From NCBI GenBank assembly GCA_001972305.1, contig BDDD01000271.1, positions 62,001 through 126,000 of the forward strand: DNA of 64,000 nt. Direction: 5' to 3'. The notes beneath the pieces are model-generated. The model did not search any database. It was not told the origin of the DNA and saw only the letters and a program-made list of their open reading frames with translations. The DNA is from Cephalotus follicularis. Taxonomy: Eukaryota; Streptophyta; Magnoliopsida; Oxalidales; Cephalotaceae. The position numbers and the translations under genes were made by a program. Of this stretch, positions 58,572 to 64,000 are shown piece after piece; within the stretch, counting starts at the first letter, position 1; each line of letters starts with the position of its first letter.

Positions 58572-60724
58572 CCTACTGGATGGAAAGGTTTCCCACCAAA
58601 AGGGACATGGGGGTTCGGCTAGGGTTCTCCAACCCTAGCAACAACCCGCTGCCATGCGCCACACAGAAAGAAGAAATAGATAATTTCCAAAGGTAATGCC
58701 TCCTTCCTTCAAGTCCAGCTCCCTCTACACTTTAATCCCAAGAACACCAAGGATCTCTAAGCTTCTCCTTAAGCCATGGATAAGGAAGATGATTTGTTGG
58801 AGGCCAAGTGTTCAACCTATGCGAAAACTCTCTAGGTAAGATAAGATGTAGTATACAAGTTATCTCCACCTATATAGAGCTTTAAGGGGTGAAAGGATGG
58901 TTGAAAATGGCTATTTTCCAAACAAGGCATTATTGGGGTCGACGCCTAGCGTAGGATGAAACACAATGGAGAGAAAGAGCACTGACCAGGAAGAGAGATA
59001 GGGAGAGAAGAGACAAAGTGTAAAAGTGTGTCGTGTCCCAAGACCTCTTGTCCTTTTGTCATTAAAGAAACCATTATTTAATGCAAGTTTGTCCTCTTAC
59101 ATTTAATGCTCAAGTAAACTCTCTAGCTTCTTGAACACACCACTCTTTTCCAACCAACTTCTCTTAAGTTGATAAATGTTGTGTGTCAGCCCAGCATGGC
59201 GTCAACGACGTGTGTCTCTTCATATCAAGGCGTCAACGCCAACGATAATATGTAACATGCTATCTCATCCCATCAAGACGTCAACGCATGCACTCCATAG
59301 CATGAAAGTGTAAGTCACTGGTTTATGTAGCGTCAATGCATGCTCTTCATGGTATTAATGCCCAGTGACTCAACCAGACATGGCGTCAACGCATGGTCTT
59401 CATGGCGTCGACGCCCAAGACATAGGATGAGACAATCTCTTCTGGTTTCAAAACCCTTTGCATGGAATATTTGATCGTGGCATGGCATGGACCTATATCC
59501 ATCAAATGAAATACTCACTAAAGTAACATCTTCCCTGATGTTATCCTTTCACTAAATGACATGTGTCCCATACACTTGTCAACCTGTTCAAAGACAGGCA
59601 GGACTAAAAAGCCCGTCGATCTCCAGTATGATGATTAATTCCCTGAACATCCCAATTTCTGGTACGACTATTCTAACAGTCACCGACTATTAAAACAGCC
59701 CCAACGTGAGCTCCAGTCACCCCCCAGATATGTGTATTACCACATCTATTTATCAGGATCCGAATAGCTAGTCGCTTTACTCAGTCATCAGCATATGTGT
59801 CATGTTTCCCTTGTCATACTTAGCTTCAATCACAGTCTAGGGTTTTGATGAATGTCACCCCTATATTTTTTACGATAACTATGAATCTATTAATGCACTG
59901 AGACTATCGACAGACCTCCCATGGAAACCTCTCGTTCCCAATCCCCCTACGCCCGATCAGAACTTTTAAGTCTACAACATACATAGATAAATAGAGTTGG
60001 TCACCCTCAGCCCAGGTGTGACGATCCCTTATTGTGCACTCGCCCATACATCTCAACGCAGCTTCCACAAGACCCAAAGACAACCCTTTTGCCAGCACGT
60101 GGCTAGTGTTGGGGAAGGCAAAAATCAAAGTCAAGCAGTTACTACACAATGCATGCCAGCCGCTCAGGTCTAAGGAGACAACACAGGCTATAGACCTACT
60201 AGTCACCATAGACTATACACTACCGAGACCATAGGAATCCTATTGACATTGGGTATTTACTAACCAAATAGGTTTCCTCTTGGTGGGTCTGTTCAGTGTG
60301 ATGCTCTCAGCACGCACCTCACATTAGCTTTAGGGTTAAACCAAAATCGTAATGAGATAACCATCCTCCACTCCTAACCCGGGAGCAAGCGTAATGTGAT
60401 AAGTCTTCGCGGTTCAACAATTGCCCTAAGAAAGTAAACCTATGACTTGGAACATTTTATCACATGGAGTAAGGACCTCATTCTCATAGCCTCCTTGGAA
60501 CGAGATCCAACCCTTATGGTGTGACAGGGCGCTATATTACACACAGCTAATTATAAATAATTATTTAGTTCCTATGGGTTGGTTGGGATGAGACATATAG
60601 CCTTGCCAATGTAATAAATATGCACATGAAAATATGAATGGAATTCAGAATTTTATAAATCAAGAGTGTATATACACAAATAACAAGCCATATCATGGCA
60701 TACAGGGACACCCCTAGCCTAACA
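58572..60724 (-). mobile_element. Split minus-strand Copia LTR, right part (3' LTR of E)
   Basis: It continues 22658-22965 after J3. It contains the GTTCGGCTAGGGTT and TAGGTGGAGAT-type blocks in reverse complement, the U3 region aligned with D, and ends CCTAACA at 60724 beside the polypurine tract of E. A palindrome array (GGCGTCAACG type) lies at 59188-59425. Confidence 0.85.
59188..59425. repeat. GGCGTCAACGC array in the D/E Copia LTR
   Basis: Copies TGGCGTCAACGACG, AGGCGTCAACGCCA, AGACGTCAACGCATG, TGGCGTCAACGCATG and TGGCGTCGACGCC, with CATGGCGT context. This is the Copia counterpart of the Gypsy arrays; the LTRs of B (apart from J1) and C lack it. Confidence 0.65.
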
Positions 60725-60735
60725 ATCTCCCACTT
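60725..60735 (-). other. Polypurine tract of E (minus strand)
   Basis: ATCTCCCACTT, the complement of AAGTGGGAGAT. Confidence 0.88.
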
Positions 60736-62231
60736 GGCCCTATCGCCACGATGACCTATAGCCTAAGCCCATAGCATTTCTATGTCTCTCCAAAATAGTG
60801 CTACTCAAGACCTTGGTCAGTGGGTTTGCTAAATTTGCCTCCGTGGCAACTCTCTCAAGGGTAATGTCTCCTCTGTCAATGATCTCTCTAATCAGGTGAT
60901 ACCGTCGCTGCATATGCTTGGAGCAATGATGAGATCGTGGTTCTTTGGTTTGTGCAACAGCCCCATTGTTGTCACAGTACACCATAACTGGACGTACAAT
61001 GGTTGGAACCACATCAAGTTCAGCAATGAACTTTCGCATCCAAACAGCTTCCTTGGCGACATCAGAGGCTGCAACATATTCCGCTTCTGTTGAGGAGTCA
61101 ACAGTAGTTTCCTGCTTCAAACTCCTCCAACTCACAGCACCTCTGTTCATGACGAAAACATATCTCAATATGGATTTGTGATCATCCAGATCACTATTAA
61201 AACTAGAGTCTATAAGGACCTCTAATCTCAACTCACTATCTCCTCCATAGACCAAGAAGGTATCCTGAGTCCTTCTCAGGTATTTAAGAACTCCTTGACT
61301 ACTTCCCAAAGTTTCTCACCGGGATAGGACTGAAATCGACTAGCCATTCCCAAGGCATATGCGACATCAAGCCTAGTACATAGCATGGCGTACATGATAG
61401 AGCCAATAGCCGAAGCATATGGCTGCCTATGCATGCGAGCGCTCTCCTCATTTGTTTGTGGAGACATCCTCTTGGAGAGGTGAATTCCCTAGCCAATCGG
61501 TAGAAGGCCACGCTTGGAATTCTCACGGCCATACCTTTTCAGCACCTTGCCGATGTACTGGCTTTGGGAGAGTCCCAGCAACCTATTAGAATTGTTTCTA
61601 TAGATCTTTATACCCAATATATAGGAATCCTCTCCCAAATACTTCAGTGAGAAGTTCTTGGATAACCAGAATTTAATGGATTGCAACATACCCACATCAT
61701 TCCCTACGATTAGTATGTCATCCACGTATAGTACCAAGAAAGTGATGTTTGGGCCATCCTCTTTTCGGTAGACACAAGGCTCATCGACGTTTTTGATGAA
61801 ACCAAAATTCTTAACGGTCTCGTCAAAACAGATGCTCCAGCTACGGGATACTTGCTTAAGGCCGTAGATAGACCTTTGGAGCTTACACACTCTCTGTGGA
61901 TGCTCCTCAGATGTAAACCCCTCGGTTTGGGACATATAAATGCCCTACTCAAGAAAACCATTCAAGAAGGCTTTCTTGACATCCATTTTCCATATCTCAT
62001 AATCATTATGAGTGGCAATAGAAGGCAATATCTGAATGGACTTAAGCATCACGACTGGTGAGAAATTTTTCATATAGTCGACCCCGTGTCTTTTCCTATA
62101 CCCTTTCGTGACCAATCATGCTTTGTAAGTCTCTATCTTACCATCAACACCAATCTTCATCTTAAAGACCCATTTGCAACCAATAGGGTTAATACCCTCT
62201 GGTGCATAGACCAAGTTCCATACTTGGTTGG
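60736..62231 (-). pseudogene. Element E reverse transcriptase and RNase H (truncated)
   Basis: Minus strand: RT starts inside the window at 62231 (VWNLVYAPEG, GCKWVFKMKIGVDG), with first catalytic Asp in WKMDVKKAFLNG. Open stretch 61489-61935 has FLVLYVDDILIVGND intact. A stop between 61489 and 61467 and a one-base deletion near 61290 follow. RNase H 60740-61309 keeps IDSSFNSDLDD, STEAEYVAASD and YCDNNGAVA. J2 cuts the upstream part of pol at 62231. Confidence 0.88.
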
Positions 62232-62433
62232 TGTTTAGCATAAAAATGTGTCATTTTAAAAATACATTTGTTATATTTTCATGCTTAGAATGGACTACTT
62301 CGGTTGTGTTTATTTAATTTTCAGGTGCAAGAGTGAAGAGATCAAAGTGCAAAAATACTTGTCTTGTTGCTGCAAATGGAAGATAAATGATCAAAGTTGG
62401 AAGAATTGGTAGAAAATCTGCAGAAAACTATGC

Positions 62434-62752
62434 AAAGCGTCGACGCCCAAGTTTAAAGCGTCGACGCTTATATGTAAAGTGGTAGCTGTTTGTAGCCATC
62501 TTTCAACACTTTATTCCAGAAGGTTAAAAATCAAATTGCACACTCAAAGCGTCAACGCCTTACACAAAGAGTCATTGCTTTGCCCCATATTGTTGACACT
62601 TTGATCGATAGCATCGACGCTTAATGCAACCATGCTGAATAATTTGAAGTTTACATGCAAAGCGCGGAGCACGCCAATGCTCATACACAAAGCGTCAACG
62701 CTAAGCCTCAAACCAGCGAAGCTCAAGTTTAAAGCCTCGACGCTTACGACTG
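62434..62752. repeat. GCGTCGACGC palindrome array in J2
   Basis: GCGTCGACGCCC, GCGTCGACGCTTA, GCGTCAACGCCTTA, GCATCGACGCTTA, GCGTCAACGCTAAG and CCTCGACGCTTACG; more at 63474-63556. Confidence 0.8.
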
Positions 62753-63138
62753 CAGCAGAAAATGGAAAGTTTGGATTTTTGCCTCTTTGTAACTATGATT
62801 GGTTTATTTCCATTTTTTTATCAGTTTTGCTTGTATAAATACATAAAAGGCCAGCCAAAATCAGTGTGCAGAGGCTGGTAGAAACCCTATTTTCTTCTTC
62901 TTTATCAATTTCAGTTTGTTTTACAATGTTTAGTAGCTAAACTCTTTAAGGTTTTAGGGAAGAACAAAGCCTAGATTGTTATTGTTTTAATTCCATCAAT
63001 AAAAATCCTTGAATATTTGATTTGTTCTTCAATTTTCCTGCCTTCACACGCACTTTGTCTGTCTGATTAAAATCCACAAACATCTTGTCAGTGAAGTTGA
63101 AAGTTGGTGAATAAATGGTGTTTAATTCAATTAATGGA

Positions 63139-63290
63139 GTCTACTCATATGGTTTATCACACCGAACACACTCCATATAGACCTATCATGTCTACTCGTA
63201 CGATTTGCCACCTCTACTGTACTTCGTATAGACCTAGCATGACTACTCAAACGATTTGTCATCATAGTCGCACTCCGCATCGACCTAGCT
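63139..63290 (+). repeat. 51-bp tandem repeat, three copies, in J2
   Basis: Units start at 63139, 63190 and 63241: (G)TCTACTC...GATTTG...CACTCC...ATAGACCTA. Same family repeat as 8686-8836. Confidence 0.8.
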
Positions 63291-63755
63291 GCCGTTGCTT
63301 ATCAAGGTATGATCGTTAAATTAAAGCGAATTGTTCAATACAATCTATGGTGAGTTTCTATACCCTCAAACTGCTTTATCTTTTCATATTTTCCTTAGTC
63401 TTACTTCTTGCTTTGATTAGTTTTAATTTTGCATGCTTTACTTTCTCTTATTTTGAATTCAGAGTTCTTAACCATCGATGCCTACCCTGTAAGCGTCGAC
63501 GTCTACCCTATAAGCGTCGACGCTTTCCTACTTTGCAATAATTCGCGTTGACGCTTTAGCCCTTTTTTCAATAGTTTACTTGATTTTGCATATTTATGAG
63601 TAGTTTTTGATAGTTTTGCCTGAATTTTGCATACTTTGCCTAAGTTGGATAAATTATAACTAGTTTAACATATCACTGTGTTCGACCCGTTACCGCATGA
63701 TTTGTGCACTTGCGGCTATAAATTTTAAAACATTCTTTTTACGTGAACAAGTTTT

Positions 63756-63773
63756 TGGCGCAGTTGCCAGGGA
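63756..63773 (+). other. Primer binding site of J2 (tRNA-Asp type)
   Basis: TGGCGCAGTTGCCAGGGA differs at two positions from the site reported for Athila-type elements (TGGCGCCGTTGCCGGGGA). Confidence 0.82.
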
Positions 63774-64000
63774 AACATTTTAAATTAGTTTAAATTTATT
63801 CGACTAATTCGTAGAATTTATTTGTGTTTTACTTTTCTATTTTTGTGTTTCCTTTTATTTTGTTAGCTTAGTTTAATTCGGGGGTTGCATAAGCTTTAAC
63901 AACAAATTCTTGTAATCTTTGCATAAGCTTTCACAAACCCTGATTTTTGCTATGTTACTTTTCTGCATAAGCTTTAATAATTTATTTTAATTTAGGTTTT
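63774..64000 (+). other. Start of J2 leader
   Basis: AT-rich, no coding frame. TGCATAAGCTTT occurs three times (63886, 63920 and 63964). The element continues beyond the window. Confidence 0.6.

Larger units (their letters stand above)
62232..63749 (+). mobile_element. J2: 5' LTR of an Athila/Tat-like Gypsy element
   Basis: 1518 bp, TGTTTAGC to CGTGAACA, inserted in E. It matches J1 in reverse complement. A primer site of tRNA-Asp type follows 6 bp after its end, as in Athila/Tat/Ogre elements, which makes it a 5' LTR whose element continues past the window. It carries palindrome arrays at 62434-62752 and 63474-63556 and the 51-bp repeat. Confidence 0.85.

Noticed and set aside
1-64000. Search for host genes
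   Set aside because: No multi-exon coding pattern, no non-retroelement domain and no tRNA or rRNA found on either strand.
1-64000. Endogenous pararetrovirus
   Set aside because: No movement or coat protein motif; integrases and LTRs are present throughout.

Overview
This window is plant nuclear DNA made almost entirely of LTR retrotransposons. The evidence is tRNA-Met-type primer sites, Ty1/copia and Ty3/gypsy polyproteins of plant type, LTRs of 1.3-3.5 kb, and 5-bp target-site duplications (TSDs). I found no host gene, tRNA, rRNA, CRISPR array or bacterial feature. The species cannot be named from the sequence; a flowering plant with a repeat-rich genome fits.

Layout, left to right. Element A (1-5522, +) is the badly decayed 3' part of a Copia element with its 3' LTR. 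From about 5801 a minus-strand Copia element D begins. Its 3' LTR is split by element B (6234-18161, +, TSD AAGAT), a full-length decayed Copia whose 5' LTR holds a solo LTR, J1 (8384-9697, TSD GTATG). D's internal region follows (18905-22638). Next comes a minus-strand Copia LTR that starts at 22658 and finishes 36 kb later at 58572-60724, where it joins the internal region of a second minus-strand Copia, E (60725-62231). E is cut by J2 (62232-end), the 5' LTR and leader of an Athila/Tat-like Gypsy element.

The 36 kb inside that split LTR is a deep nest. Solo LTR J3 (22966-58566, TSD CTAAC) contains solo LTR H (23515-55500, TSD TCGAC) and solo LTR K (55590-58105, TSD GTTGC). H contains Copia element C (24741-35812, TSD ACCCT) and Tekay/Del-like Gypsy element F (37842-55242, TSD ATGCG/ATGCA). 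F contains a non-coding, long-LTR minus-strand element G (43940-51131, TSD GATGG). Every junction is supported by TG...CA ends and a TSD, so the insertion order can be read directly.

Gene content is retrotransposon gag, protease, integrase, reverse transcriptase and RNase H only, all broken. C is the best preserved: one continuous reading frame with every catalytic motif present and six in-frame stops. The most unusual signal is a degenerate palindrome, core GCGTCGACGC, which recurs in dense arrays inside LTRs of several otherwise unrelated families (J, H, F, G, K and the D/E Copia LTR). It often repeats at about 20-23 bp. I know of no described function for it.
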